Shown here piece after piece: positions 22,319 to 33,908 of a DNA stretch of 43,312 bases. The position numbers and the translations under genes are program-made. The notes beneath the pieces are model-generated. The model saw only the letters and a list, made by a program, of their open reading frames with translations. It was not told the origin of the DNA and searched no databases. Source of the DNA: Plantago elongata. Taxonomy: Eukaryota > Streptophyta > Magnoliopsida > Lamiales > Plantaginaceae. The stretch's first letter is position 1, and each line of letters starts with the position of its first letter. The DNA is taken from assembly GCA_036897095.1 (NCBI GenBank), contig JAYMSP010000707.1:1-43312 (forward strand). The letters are read 5' to 3'.

Positions 22319-23463
22319 ATGGCTCATAAGGAGACCACTTCCAAGAACACTGTTGTGACTTTCTCTTATGTTGAAAAGCAAGTTGAGAGAAATTTAGAGG
22401 TGTTGAATAAACACCTTTTGGTTAAATTCAACCCAGAGGACTGGACCTCCAGCCTCAAAATGAACTGGGGAGCCCATATGGATGTACAATACTTGACAGT
22501 GGCTATATCCTCAACCCCATATAGGAATTATGTCTTGTAAATGCTTGAAAAAGACAGAATCAAGAAATTGATTTATGCTGCCCCAAGCGGCTTGTCACTG
22601 GTAGATGTTTTGGAGTTGTACAATAGCTCCAAAATCTAAACAAAACTCAATAATGGCATTGAAGATATGTACATTAAGTCCAAAGTTCAGGGAACTGAAA
22701 TAGTCTTGGACTATGACAAGTTTTGCAACATCTTTCATTTGAAGAACCGCGGCTCAGTTTCTTAGATTAATACCACGGATAAGGTTCTGAATAACAGTGC
22801 CAGAATCTTGTATGAAGAAGCTGTGAATGATAAGATAGAAGAATGTCCATCCTCGTTCATACTGGGAGACATAAGGACCAGTCATTTGTATGAACACTGG
22901 AATGTCTTAGCCAACATTCTACACCGTTGCTTCGATGGCAACAAGGGAGGCATTGATCAGAATAGCCTTGAACGATGGATGATGATGAGAATTCTCCAGA
23001 AACAAGTAAATGGTAAGGAACACCTCTTTAATTAGGGTAAGTACGCATTTACCAAGTTCATCAATCGGGTTAAGGAGTTTGAACCCAAGATAGCTAAAGG
23101 TCGTGCTGACACAAAGGCAAACATGCACTATGGTCTGAAGATATGCTATATGCTGGAGAAATTCCATATTGAGCTCAGAGAGCATATGGACATTCCTGTG
23201 ACAACATGTACAAACATGCATATGAGGAGTCTCTGAAGAAGGCTGCCAAGGGAGCGTTCGTGTCACATGGAGAAGAAGCTTCTGAGGGAAAAGCTGCTGA
23301 GGTCCATGTTGCAAAGAGACCAAGGACCAAGAAGCAGAGAACATCAAGGAAACAACTTGCAAAAGCTGTTATTATAAAACCCCAACCCTCAGAAAGGGTT
23401 GATGAGGATGAAGCCCCTCAACTAAGACCTGTTCAGAAAGACCCCGTTTCCAAAGAAGAATAG
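22319..23463 (+). pseudogene. Extra 3' coding block of copia B, N-terminal part (env-like position)
   Basis: ATG 22319 opens MAHKETTSKNTVVTFSYVEK and continues in one frame with single in-frame stops near 22538, 22636, 22762 and 23032, up to about 23190 (YMLEKFHIELREHMDI). A shifted frame then gives a Lys/Arg-rich stretch (KRPRTKKQRTSRKQLAKAV) to 23463. About 290 residues are colinear, with few breaks, so this was a true coding sequence. I see no signal peptide, transmembrane segment or glycoprotein pattern. Segments such as LGDIRTSHLYEHWNVLANIL and NSLERWMMMRILQKQVNGKE resemble uncharacterised plant transposon proteins. The position between pol and 3' LTR is where sireviruses carry their env-like ORF. 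Function unknown. Confidence 0.6.
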
Positions 23464-26222
23464 ACATCTTAGGCAAAATGCTACAACTCTCTGTGCAAGA
23501 GCATAATGCAATTTACGAGCTATCCCAAATCATGACATTGACAAATCTGATGACAATATCTCCTTAGTAAAAGCTCTAAAGAGATCACATATAGAGACTC
23601 ATGATGGAGCCTCAAGCTCAACTCCTCTGAAGAAAAGAGCTAAGGTTGCTGAGACAACACCAATTGAAGGAGTTATCACACCCCAACGTGAAGATGAAGG
23701 TTTGGTGGAAAGTGATAGAATGTTGGAGGATACTGACACTGCCTCCACATTCCAGTTGCCAGCAAATTTAAATGCTGAAGAAATTCCTGCACCTAAGCAG
23801 GTTCCTCAAACTGAGATGGGAACTCAGAATAAACAAAATGAAGAAAGGTTAGAAGTACCAGAAACTTCAAACAATGAGATGGAACCACATTGCCCGAAGA
23901 TAACCAGGTGACATGAGTAGTCTATATCTAACTTGTGAACATTTTTGTAATGTTAACTTGTTATTCTGCCTACCCCTCTGAATGAAGAAGAGGTTCCTTC
24001 AATTTCTCCAGAAGAGTTGCCAAAAACCACACAGGTTTCTTCGAGAAATGAATCTGAGCTTCCTAACTTGGAAGTAAGTGAAATACTTAGAAATTCACAT
24101 CTTTTCAACTCCTTTATGTAGAATATATCTAAACATTGCATGTTGATTTTAATTCTCAGGTTCAACAAGAAAGAAAGGTTGCTGAGGATAAGTCATCTCC
24201 TCACAACTCAATATCTGAAGCACCAATTGCTCCAGAAGTTCAAGCCGATGAGCCTACTGTTTCTACCTAGGTATGCTTAGAAAGCTTAAACTTCATCTTT
24301 TCTCAAATATCTACAACTAATTTGATCAAAACTAACTTGTACACTTTCTTACAAGTTCAAGTTGATGTGACAGTAATTGATGTGGAAACACCACTCAATC
24401 TACTTGAGTTATTCCAGACTATCACTCTAAAGAAGCATCTCAAGTGCTTCAAGTTTTGGTAAAAGCTCAGAAAAGCTGATATATCGGAAATCGCCAGAGT
24501 GATCGATAATAAAGAGCGAAGAGCAAGAGCATTCGATCTGGAAAACTACATCCATGCAATGTTCCCTACAGAGGATTACTCCCCTATTATCTGATGCATG
24601 AAGACTTCTTGACAAAAGTGGCACATAAACTCGTAGCAGCTTTCCAAGCTGGTGATGAACAAATCAAGAAGCAGATGGTCTTCGACCCTGTGATGCCTAA
24701 GTCATTGCATGTATATCCCTTAGAGCAAGAGGAAGTTAATGGAAACATGGTCACTCTGCCAGATGTGATCAACTTGGTCTCTGAAGATGAGGAAAAAATT
24801 GATGAGAATGACTTCCAAGACCCTCGTTCAGAAGATCACAAGGATGGTGATGACAAGAAAGACGATAATGAAGATGATAGTCCAGCACCAGGGACTGGTG
24901 GCATAGCTCAAGACATGTTGGTTGTGGAGAACAACAACCTGCTCCAAACAATACTCAAAGAACTCCACCATCACCAACAAAGTCTCAACCACCTTCCACA
25001 ACCCAACAAGTCATATTGGAATAGGTTCAGCAGGCTACCCAAATAGTTGATGAAATCCAAGTTGCTAAACTTCGAGTTGAAAAACTCAAGAAGTTTTTGG
25101 AGACGAAAACAAGACTCTCTCTTGAATGTCAATCCCAAATTGAAGAGAAGCAAGCCCGGATACTGAGATTCGAGGCCGAGAATGCCAAGGAAAGGAAAAT
25201 CCTTGATGAGAAATTGAAACTTAAAAGAGACATCAAAGTCACGGCTGCAGAGTTAGATGCTCTGGTGACTCAAGATGATAAGCAAGAAGAATCAAACAAC
25301 AACGACTGCACAGAGAGACAAGGGTAAAGGGAAAATGGTTGCTGGTCTGGATGAAGATGATGATGACTTCATTGTACTTGAAGAAGAAGAAGAAGAAGAC
25401 CCAAATCGGATTGCACCAGAAATTGATCCCAACATTTTCCATCTGAAAACGGAATTGTTAGCACCGCATATCTTTTCATGCCCAGCCACTACGATCATAG
25501 ATGCTGAATACATGGGCAGGAGCTCAATGTGTGTCAAGTTGTGTAAGGAATTGCTACAATAGGACGCTGAAGTGCTTGAAACTGTCCTAGAGAAAACCAA
25601 GCATGTTGCTTGCCTTCTACTCGGAAGAGCCACGTGAATAGCATTAGCCCAAAAGGATCTAGGCATATGCCGATATGAGAACTGCAACAATGCAAACAAG
25701 GTGGTGGACGAAGCTTACTATGCTACTCAGAAAGCTGAGGCCATATTCTGTCCATTGGAAGAGCTAAATGAAAAAAGAGACGCTACTCCTAAAGGAAAAT
25801 CAAGAGCTCAAATTAGAAATACGAAAGCTTGTTCAAGTGCACAGTTTGCAAAGAAATTTTGAATCTCTCTCAGATTCATATGCCAGTTTGACTCAGTCAT
25901 TCATGACTATGGGAGAAGAATTAGCAGCGTCCCAAAGAGGCCAAGGCAGAAAGAGAAAACAATTGATGCCCTCCACCAGTCAAGCTCTCCAAAAAAGAAA
26001 AATGCTACAGATGTCGAGGTTGCTAAAGAATCAAGAGTAATAAAAAGGTCAAGGCTTAAGAGCGTGATAACAAGAGGTTCCAAGACCCTTGATGTATCCG
26101 AAACAAACGAGCCTTCTGAAGACCAAGAAAGTGAAGAAGTAGAGTTAGTTGGTAAGGAAAGATGCAAGTCTCTGCTCCAGAACATCTTCCATGATGATGA
26201 TGAGACCGATCATGATGATTGT
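23464..26222 (+). pseudogene. Extra 3' coding block of copia B, C-terminal part (acidic, coiled-coil)
   Basis: A chain of open pieces continues the block. An acidic Pro/Glu-rich region at 23702-23911 is followed by two smaller pieces up to 24270. A frame at 24594-25046 ends in an Asp/Glu-rich run (DHKDGDDKKDDNEDD). A coiled-coil segment at 25097-25327 (SQIEEKQARILRFEAENAKE) precedes an acidic run of Glu near 25380. The final frame to 26222 is Lys/Arg-rich then Asp-rich (FHDDDETDHDDC). The last codon TGT and stop TAG are the first six bases of the 3' LTR. GTAAG-like donors near 24076 and acceptor-like CAG at 24160 allow small introns. Unknown function; the coiled coils match what is reported for sirevirus env-like proteins. 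Confidence 0.5.
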
Positions 26223-26795
26223 TAGGAATATCTGTTAGTATTTTTGATCAATGACCATATGACTTATCCTAGTACAAAAAAGGTGACTAATACTCTTGGT
26301 TCAATTGAACATTGTAAAAGATGAAATCACTTAGTATGTTAGTCTAGTAAAACTTGTAAAAGGATTATTAGGTCTCTGAATGTAATTTTATATTTCGAAA
26401 AAGGCCATGAAGAAGGATTCTAGCAATGGATTTTCAATCGAAGATATGAAGACTGAAGATTACACAAGTTCATGAAGACATAAGGTTAAGCCTCCTGAGA
26501 TAGACTATGATAAAAAAGCATATTGTATAGTGCATATAGTGCACATAACAAGTCTCTGAGCATATGACATCAGTGAGTTCAGGAGCATGCTAGCTTTCAA
26601 AAAGGCTCATGTGTCGTTGAGACTACAGGGCAAGAAATAGTACAGTGCCTTAATTACATCGGTAGGAAAGTCGCTCAATGCATAGTCCTCTCTGAAAAAA
26701 TAAGAAAGGGACTTTTGAGTACTCATTTCGAGATATCAACGGATTGAATTTTGAGAAGGTCTAATGGATACTATTCAAATGACTCTCATATTCAT

Positions 26796-26804
26796 CTATA
26801 AATA
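26796..26804 (+). promoter_or_regulatory. TATA box within the 3' LTR of copia B
   Basis: CTATAAATA in the same context as in the 5' LTR (TTCATCTATAAATATCACC). Confidence 0.5.
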
Positions 26805-27559
26805 TCACCACTTAAAAGCTGAGAAATACACACATGAACTACGCTCATATCTACTGACCAAGCAAAGTATTCTCTCAAGCATCTTACTACCATTCTCGAA
26901 GCTTTTTGTTGCGACTAACAAGATTGAAGAATCACCAGTAGTTCTAAGTGTCCTAGACCTATAACAAGAGATTGTTATCCGTGAAAGAGTTGAACTTTCG
27001 GATACCCTTTATGAAGCTCATTCTCCAAAATGGATACCAATTACTTGGGTCAGTAAAAGAGAACCTACCATACATTGAATAAGTGTATCAATTAGTGTTA
27101 TCCCTCTGTGCTCTCTAAAAATATAGGTGAAAAGTTATACAAGAAGCTTTCCTGACAATCAACTTATAACCAACAAAATCAAGGCGTGGAGTACATGAAG
27201 TACTTGATTTGGGGAATCAAGGCATAGCTCCAAGGTTATCTTGTGTACAGGATGTACTTGGCTCTAGGAGCTAGGGAACAACTCAGGGGTAACATTTGGT
27301 TGGGAACCATTTGTTTGTAGGGATCTTAGAATATGATATATTGTAAAGAGAACTCAATTGTCTGTTCTTGTGAATTCCAAGTCTCAAAAAGGCCGAAGTG
27401 GACTAGTTGGAGGATTACGCCACCTCCAGATGCCACTATACTTGTTGTGTTATTTACTATTCTGTATCTACATTCCAGCATAACACCCACACACATTTAC
27501 TACTGCAAAGCACAATTACATTTATTTATCGCTTAAAGTCTTTCGCTCTCTGAATTTAA

Positions 27560-27574
27560 GTAACAGTAACCTAC
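27560..27574 (+). repeat. Left target-site duplication of the LINE
   Basis: GTAACAGTAACCTAC. The corresponding sequence of the uninterrupted 5' LTR is GAATCAGAAACCCAC (7920-7934), and the right copy at 43218 is GTATCAGAAACACAC. Both flanks therefore contain the same 15-bp stretch of LTR, with some later substitutions. Confidence 0.75.
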
Positions 27575-27636
27575 AGAACAAAAAAAAAATGAGAGAGGGA
27601 GGGAAAAAATGAGCCGTTAGAACCCTAAACTTTTAA

Positions 27637-28997
27637 TTCCCGGCATCGGCGAGTCAGGAAGATGGGGAAGGCTGGCAATTGGTGATTAACAAACGTAGGA
27701 AGGATAAGCAACGTGAAGGTAAGATTTTTGTGAAACGGATTGGAGAAAGCTTCACCAATGTTTACGTCGTGAATTTTCCGGATCAATGGCAAGAGACATA
27801 CCTTGAAGGAATTTCGAAAACATTGAGGGAGGTGCGTGGGATTATGATCCCCAAAAAGAAAAACAAATTGGGGCGAAATTTTGCGTTAGTTCGATTTGCA
27901 AAAACATAGGGGAGATTTGGAGCTGGAGTTAGTGGATAGGGAGAAGATTTGGATTGGAGTATATGAGCTTTTAGCCAATATTGCTCGTTTTGATCGCAAG
28001 GATCACCAGGGGAGATGTGAGGGAGTACCGGTTCGTGGATGGGCACAATCAACTCATAATCAGCAGAGTGGTAAACATGAAAAGAGGGTGACGAAAGTGT
28101 GTGAGTAGGGGAAGAGATTACTCGCTGAGATAGATCTATACTAGTTGGGAAACAACAGGAGACCATGGAGAAGGAAGCTGACACAAGGCTTCAACATGAT
28201 ACATCTTGGGTTTCACAATGTCTGGTAGGTAAATCAACTCGGGAGTTGGCAGCGAACCAAATAGAAAATTTGTTGGATGTCAATGGCCATCGGGGTTTCA
28301 AGGTAGGGAAGCTCAATGAGGAAGATTGGTTACTTGAACCAAAGGATGAGGTCACGGTACAAAAACTATTGGATGAAGAACCTATTTAGGTTAAGCAATG
28401 GTTTGTATCATTGAAATCGTGGTCTGAATATCAGACCACTAGAACACGAGTGGTGTGGGTGAATGTGTACAGAGTGTCGTTGGAGTATTGGAATCCAGAT
28501 ACCTTTCGGAGTTTAGAAGGCAGGGTGGGGAAGGTTTGAAGGTACACAAGGATACGATTGATCGGTGAGAGTTACGGAGCTGTGTTAAGGTGGAGACACA
28601 AAATTTTGGCGTAATTCGGAAGAAATCAACTCTAGTGATTTGGGGTGTTGAGATTTTTGCTGAGATTGTAGAAGAATGCAATTGTGTTGTTGGGCTGTGT
28701 GATAGCTTCAAAGGTGGGAGGCGTCGGATAACAAACGAGCATGGAGGTGAGGGGAAGTCGGACTCGAATATGTCGAATTTTTATTCGGGACATTCCTCAA
28801 ACGATTGTAAGGAGAGTGATGGGGAAAGTAGTGAGTGGTCAGAAGAGGAGGGCGATGAGGAGGGTGTTGTAGGGGAGGAGCTACAATTACTCGAAACTGT
28901 GTTGGATGGAGACGTAACTGAGATGATTCTAGTTTATGGTAGTGAGGAGCAGTTTCAGGTCGAGACAGAGCTTCTAGTTCGAGGCAGTGAAGAGTAA
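27637..28997 (+). pseudogene. LINE ORF1 (RRM-type RNA-binding protein, degenerate)
   Basis: The best frame begins near 27655 (EDGEGWQLVINKRRKDKQ), with no usable ATG and a stop just upstream. The RRM-like domain follows: an RNP2-like VYVVNFP at about 27763 and an RNP1-like LGRNFALVRF at about 27870-27900. After a frame change comes EKIWIGVYELLANIARFDR, the segment usual after the RRM in plant LINE ORF1. Further pieces (EEDWLLEPKDEVT near 28315, VVWVNVYRVSLEYWN near 28450) match the C-terminal part of this family. The last piece (28590-28997) is acidic and Ser/Glu-rich. At least four breaks. In live LINEs this protein binds element RNA. Confidence 0.72.
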
Positions 28998-29592
28998 ATT
29001 TAGATCGATGCAAGGGAGAAAGGGATGTAGGGAGAGGAAACAAGAAAGAGTCCAGTAGAGTCGACTCTGCAGGTTGAAGGATCGGACCAGTAGACAACAA
29101 TATTGGACAAGGGTGCAGTTTATGAATCAGGTAGGACTCCTAGAGACCCAACCAACCATCTAGAGTCGTGTAAAACTATACCGGAAAGGCAAGTCAAAGG
29201 GTAATTCCAGCTCGCAGAAGCAGAGATGTGAGGATTGGAATGGCTTTATTATCGACGTAGGGAGCGGGGTGAAAGAGAAGAATAACAAGAAGAGGAAGTC
29301 TGGGGTAGGGCGAAGAAGCCTCGGAAGGGGAATGAGGGTCCGGATGCTATTCTCAAATTGATGGAGGCAATTATGTTACAGATGAGGAGATCCGAGCTTG
29401 CAATGCACAGATTAGGAGGTCGTGCTAGGAGGAAGCAAGTATGAATACTCAACTTGGGGAGGAATTGGGTTTGATTAGTACAGAAGATAGGGTGAATGTA
29501 ACGGAGATCTTTACATCATGGGAAGAACGTGACCGACATGAAATTGAATCATCAGAAACTCATCAAGGTATTGGAACCCCTAGCTATGGATT
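28998..29592 (+). other. Linker between LINE ORF1 and ORF2
   Basis: Purine-rich sequence with many stops in all frames and no domain recognised. In plant LINEs this is the variable C-terminal tail of ORF1 and the inter-ORF space. Confidence 0.4.
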
Positions 29593-32500
29593 ATTAAGAT
29601 ATTGAGTTACAATATAAGAGGTTTGGGAGGGGCTTTAAAAAAGAAGGAAATACGTGAGTTGGTTATTAAAGAAAATATTGATTTTGCTTGTATACAAGCA
29701 ACAAAGAAAGATGCATTTAATCGTAGTGAGGTGGAGGAACTATGGGGTGGTCTAAAGTTGATTGGATTTATAGCGGGGCAATTGGGGCTTCTGGCGATCT
29801 CTTGAATATGTGGAATAGTGATGTCTTCGAGAAGATATAATTTTTGGGCGAGGAGGGAGCTTTAGGGGTGCGAGGTAAGTGGAGGAGTGAGATGGTGGAG
29901 ATTGTTATTATATATGCTTCGTGTGTGGATAGTAAGAAGGAAGAGCTTTAGAGTATTTTGCTTCATAAGATTCGATCCTTGAATGACCATAATGGTGTGT
30001 GCGTAGTGACTTCAATGCGGTGTGACAGAAGTAAGAACGAAAAGGGAAGACGAAGGATAGTGGGAGAAGGAGTACTTTAGCCTTTAACAAATTCATTGAC
30101 GATTTGGAGTTGATAGATCTTCCGTTAACGCGGAGGAAGTTTACTTGGTTTCAGAGAAGTGGAGGTTCATGTAGTCGCTTGGACCACTTCTTGCTTATGG
30201 ATTCATGGTTGACACATTGGCCGAATTTAATTCAAGTGGGCCTTAAGAGACGGTTATCCGATCATGTGGCGATCATTCTCAAGGAGGAGGGTCGAGATTG
30301 GGGACCAAAACCTTTTCAAATCATTAATGAATGGGTCAAGCATAAGGATTTTAAGCGAGTGGTGGAAGAGTCGTGGAATAAGGACGACATCGAAGGGTGG
30401 GGGAGTTTTGTATTTAAGGAGAAGTTGAAACGGTTGAAAACTGAGTTGAGGAAATGGCATAAGAGGGAGTATGGAGAGCTGAATTCCTGTATTGAAGAAG
30501 TTGATAATGCTATGGCGAAACATGATAGAAGTTTAGAGGAAGAGGGTGAGTAGAAGGTTAATGGTATACCTGGGGGGTGATGTGGAGGAGTCTTCCTCAA
30601 GTCAGAGCAGTGTCAGGGTGTTATCCAGGTCAGCGTTGGGGGATCCGCAATCTACAGGGGGTACCGTTACATAGTCTTCTTCGAGTCAAAACAGTGTGGC
30701 GGGGTGCTGTCCAGGTCAACTTTGGGGGCGTGCCAGCTGCTGCACGCACGGTGCACATGACTATTGTGGCTGCTACGTAGCCTGTTGGACGTCAAACTGC
30801 AGCTGAAGTCAGCTGATGTACATGATACTGGGACTATGCTGAATTTAGGAGAGGTGCCGGATAGCGAGGGATTGGATCGTATTCACAAGGCAACTGAACT
30901 GGAACGATTGTTATCAATTAAAGAGAGTATAAGGATGCAACAAAGCAAGAGAATATGGGTGCAAGAGGGTGACGCTAACTCTCGTTTTTTCCATGGTATT
31001 TTGGAGAATCGAAGGCGAATGAATGGGATTCATGGGATATGCATCAATGGTCGCTGGTTGGAGGAAGTCGATGAGGTGAGGACCGGGGTGGGTGATTTTT
31101 TTTAAGCATCATTTTCAAAAGCGTGAGGAAGAGGTAGTTCGAATTAGGGGCCTGGAAGGGAACTCTCTGGATAATGAGATGCATAGTGGTTTGGAAAGAC
31201 CATTTGATGAAGAGGAGGTGAAGCTAGCGGTATGGAACTGTGGGGTTCATAAGAGCCCGGGCCCGAATGGGTTTAATGGATTATTTTTTCGGTCTTGCTG
31301 GGAGGTGGTGAAGAAGGATCTTATGCGAGTATTCGAGGAATTCCACACTCATGGAAAGTTGTGTATAGTGACGAATAGTACTTTTATCATGCTCATTCCA
31401 AAATTAACCAATCCGGGGAATTTGGCGGATTATCGGCCTATTTCTTTGGTGGGGAGCCTATATAAAATTATCTCTAAGGTGTTTGTGAATAGGCTTGGAG
31501 GAGTCTTGTAGAGTATTATTTCGGAGAATTCATAGGGAATATAAATATTCTCGATGGGGGTGCTTATTGCTAATGAGGTTATTGACGAAGCAAAGAAAAA
31601 TGAGAAGAAGATGTTCTTGTTTAAGATTGACTTTGCAAAAGCTTATGACTCGGTTAGTTGGAATTTTCTCGTTGACATGTTGCAGAATTTGGGCTTTGGT
31701 GATAGGTGGATAATGTGGATACGGGAATGCGTATCAACAATATCTTCTTCAATTTTATTGAATGGTAGTCACACCGATGAGTTTGTGATGCATAGAGGAT
31801 TAAGGCAAGGGGACCCACTATCTCCTTTCTTGTATCTTTCCGTGGCGGGAGGATTGAGCCGAATGTTCAAGAAAGCAAGCGAGGTTGGTAGTTTTCAACC
31901 GATTCTTGTGGGTAATAACAAAGTCCCTATCTCACTTCTCTAATTTGCGGATGATTCAATGATACACGGGGAGTTTAATGCGGAGAATTTTGGAGTAGTG
32001 AAGAGCATTTAGAGATGCTTTGAACTTATTTTGGGATTGAAGATTAATTTCAAGAAGAGCAACCTCATGGGGATTGGTGTAGGGGATGCCTAATTGAGAG
32101 ATGGGGCGGTTTTGCTTAATTGTGATGTGGGTTCCTTTCCGTTCACTTATTTAGACTTACCGGTTGAAGGGAGAGCTCGAGATAAGCAACTTTGGAAGGT
32201 GATAGGGAAATTTGAGAAGAGACTTGGAGCTTGGGAGAATCGATTATTGTCATTAGGTGGTCGTGTTGTAATCATTAAATCGGTACTTAATGCGCTACCT
32301 ATTTACTTTCTCTCGTTTTTTTAAAGCGCTAGAATCTATTCTTGAGGAAATGAAATGCCTTCAAAGAAATTTCATATGGGTAGGGGAGCCCAAAGATGAG
32401 ACAAGGAATTTCATGGGTTAAATGGGATATTATACGTAGGGAGAAGGAGAATGGAGGTCTTGGTATAAAAAACATGAAATCTTTTAACCTTGCTCTTCTA

Positions 32501-33558
32501 GGCCGGTGGGTGTAGCGAATCTTGAGAGGAGGTGATGATCTTTGGTTGAAAGTGATTATTTGAAAGCATGGGAAAAATGTGTAATATGGCTTGAGTGGTA
32601 AACCGAGTAAAAGATGTTGGTCGGAGTTGTGGAGAGACCTCATCAAATGGGTTGGAACCCATGAGTGGTTTATGCGCAATGTGAGAGAACATATTGGTAA
32701 TGGAGCCAAGACATTCTTTTGGGAGGAACAATGTGGTGGTTTTGAGAAGAGATTAAAAAAATTATATCCGCGTTTGTATGCTTCGGATAAGGAAAAAGAG
32801 TGCAAGTTCTTGGATCGGGTCGGGAACATGGAAAATGGAGCTGTTTGTTTCTTATGGGAGTGGAGACAACACCTTTTTGATTGGGAAGAAAGAGAGGTGC
32901 TTCATATTGAGGCACGAGTGGAAGCATTGTCCGTATTCACAATGAAGACGATGAGTGGATATGGATTGAAGGTAATGCTATGAGCTATTCTACCAAGGTA
33001 GGATATATAACTTTAGAGTCTAATGTGGTTGTTCCATCGCGTAAAGAATGGGCGAAAAAGATATGGAATAAAAGGGTCCCCTCTAAGGTGAATGATTTTG
33101 TGTGGAAAGCCTTGCAAAATCGAATTCTAACAAAGGAGAATTTAAAGAAGAGGGGCGTTTTTGTGAGTGATGGAGATCTTGAATGCAAAAGGTGTGAGGG
33201 ATCTATTGATAGTATTTTCGGTGAGTGTGTGGTTGCCAAGAAAGTGTGGGAGTTGGTGTACAAGTGGATCGAAGATGTGGTCATGGGCACGAGTGTTGAG
33301 AATTCTTTGGATATCCATATGAGTTTAGCGAGGCGAAGAAATCCGAAGATTTGGAACGTCTTTTGGCATGTCACTATATGGAACCTTTGACTTGCTCGAA
33401 ATAATTTGATCTACAATAATGAGGAGAGACTCCCGATAAATATTTTGGAATGCATCAAGTTAAATAGATGGGCGTGGTTTAAAGGGAAAGGCAAATTGGG
33501 TTCGTATAAACAGGTGCATTCCTGGTTTCTTGAACCTGTCCTTTGCCTTCATTTATAG
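29593..33558 (+). pseudogene. LINE ORF2: endonuclease, reverse transcriptase, zf-RVT (degenerate)
   Basis: The start expected before KILSYNIRGLGG has become ATT (29593). The AP-type endonuclease shows SYNIRGLGGALKKKEIREL, CIQATKK (usually CIQETK) and, in a later frame, RRKFTWFQRSGGSCSRLDH and RLSDH near 30250. An odd GC-rich insert occupies about 30554-30830. The polymerase start EGDANSRFFHG is at 30967-31000 and the reverse transcriptase blocks [56 protein letters not shown] and FADDSMIHG follow at 31250-31970. The zf-RVT region, VPSKVNDFVWKALQNRILT, is near 33080. The stop is at 33556. It would nick the target and prime reverse transcription. Stops inside the FADD region (before FADD at about 31942) and elsewhere kill it. 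Confidence 0.85.
30554..30830 (+). repeat. GC-rich insert with an 84-bp duplicated unit inside LINE ORF2
   Basis: Between the endonuclease tail (ending HDRSLEEEGE) and the polymerase lead-in (LDRIHKATELERLL) lies about 275 bp with visibly higher GC and Ser/Cys-rich reading. GTCTTCCTCAAGTCAGAGCA at 30590 and GTCTTCTTCGAGTCAAAACA at 30674 start two similar units, each continuing to a CCAGGTCA...TTGGGGG tail. In other plant LINEs the two flanking segments are nearly adjacent, so this looks like an insertion or local expansion. Origin unknown. Confidence 0.55.
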
Positions 33559-33908
33559 TATTTGTATTCTGTTTCAGCTGTCAGAGGGTAGAAGTCTCTG
33601 CAGTTTGAGTTAAGGAGGGGTGGAGGATTATGTTTTCTCTGTTTAAGTAGGTTCAGGTGACGAACATAGACTGGAACAATTATTTCTAATCTGTTTTGCA
33701 GGCTCAAGTAGCGGACAGAGGCTATTAATTTTCTTTTGGCCATGTTTGTTAGTTGAGCAATTGTATAGTAAGTGGGGACGGTGGGGAACAAGACAAAGGT
33801 GTTGATGCATCATCTGCATATATTCCCCTGCTTTCCCCTGTTTTTCCCTTTTTTTTTGGCTCAGTCTCTGTCCATTTATGGCATGAGACACGTTTGACCT
33901 TGTTTTGG
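33559..33908 (+). other. LINE 3' UTR, first part
   Basis: Non-coding sequence after the ORF2 stop up to the MULE insertion point. The last 9 bases (33900-33908, TTGTTTTGG) are the left MULE target duplication. Nothing else is recognised. Confidence 0.6.

Larger units (their letters stand above)
6581..27574 (+). mobile_element. Ty1/copia retrotransposon B, sirevirus-like, with nested CACTA
   Basis: Two direct-repeat LTRs (6581 and 26220) enclose a primer-binding site, gag, duplicated protease, integrase, reverse transcriptase with YVDD, RNase H and a long extra coding block before the 3' LTR. Copia order, LTRs of about 1.45 kb and an extra 3' coding block with coiled-coil segments point to the sirevirus group. 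That is an inference from layout, not from a tree. A CACTA transposon (11314-18530) interrupts it between protease and integrase. The 3' LTR is split by a LINE at 27575 and resumes at 43218. Numerous stops and frameshifts show it is inactive. By eye the LTRs share roughly 85-90% identity over their first 450 bp. Confidence 0.85.
26220..27574 (+). repeat. 3' LTR of copia B, first part (split by LINE)
   Basis: It aligns with the 5' LTR from TGTTAGGAATATC onwards. Short indels include an extra CTGAAAAAATAAGAAAGGG near 26691. Similarity stops at about 27574, where the LINE begins, and resumes at 43218. It carries the same TATA box (26796) and lacks the expanded CA array. Confidence 0.9.

Noticed and set aside
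25292..25699. 135-codon open frame on the minus strand with a Ser run
   Set aside because: The Ser run is the antisense of Glu/Asp codons in the plus-strand coding block.
32329..32829. 166-codon open frame on the minus strand, and a similar one at 32985-33374
   Set aside because: Antisense shadow of LINE ORF2, whose plus strand encodes the recognisable reverse transcriptase tail and zf-RVT region.
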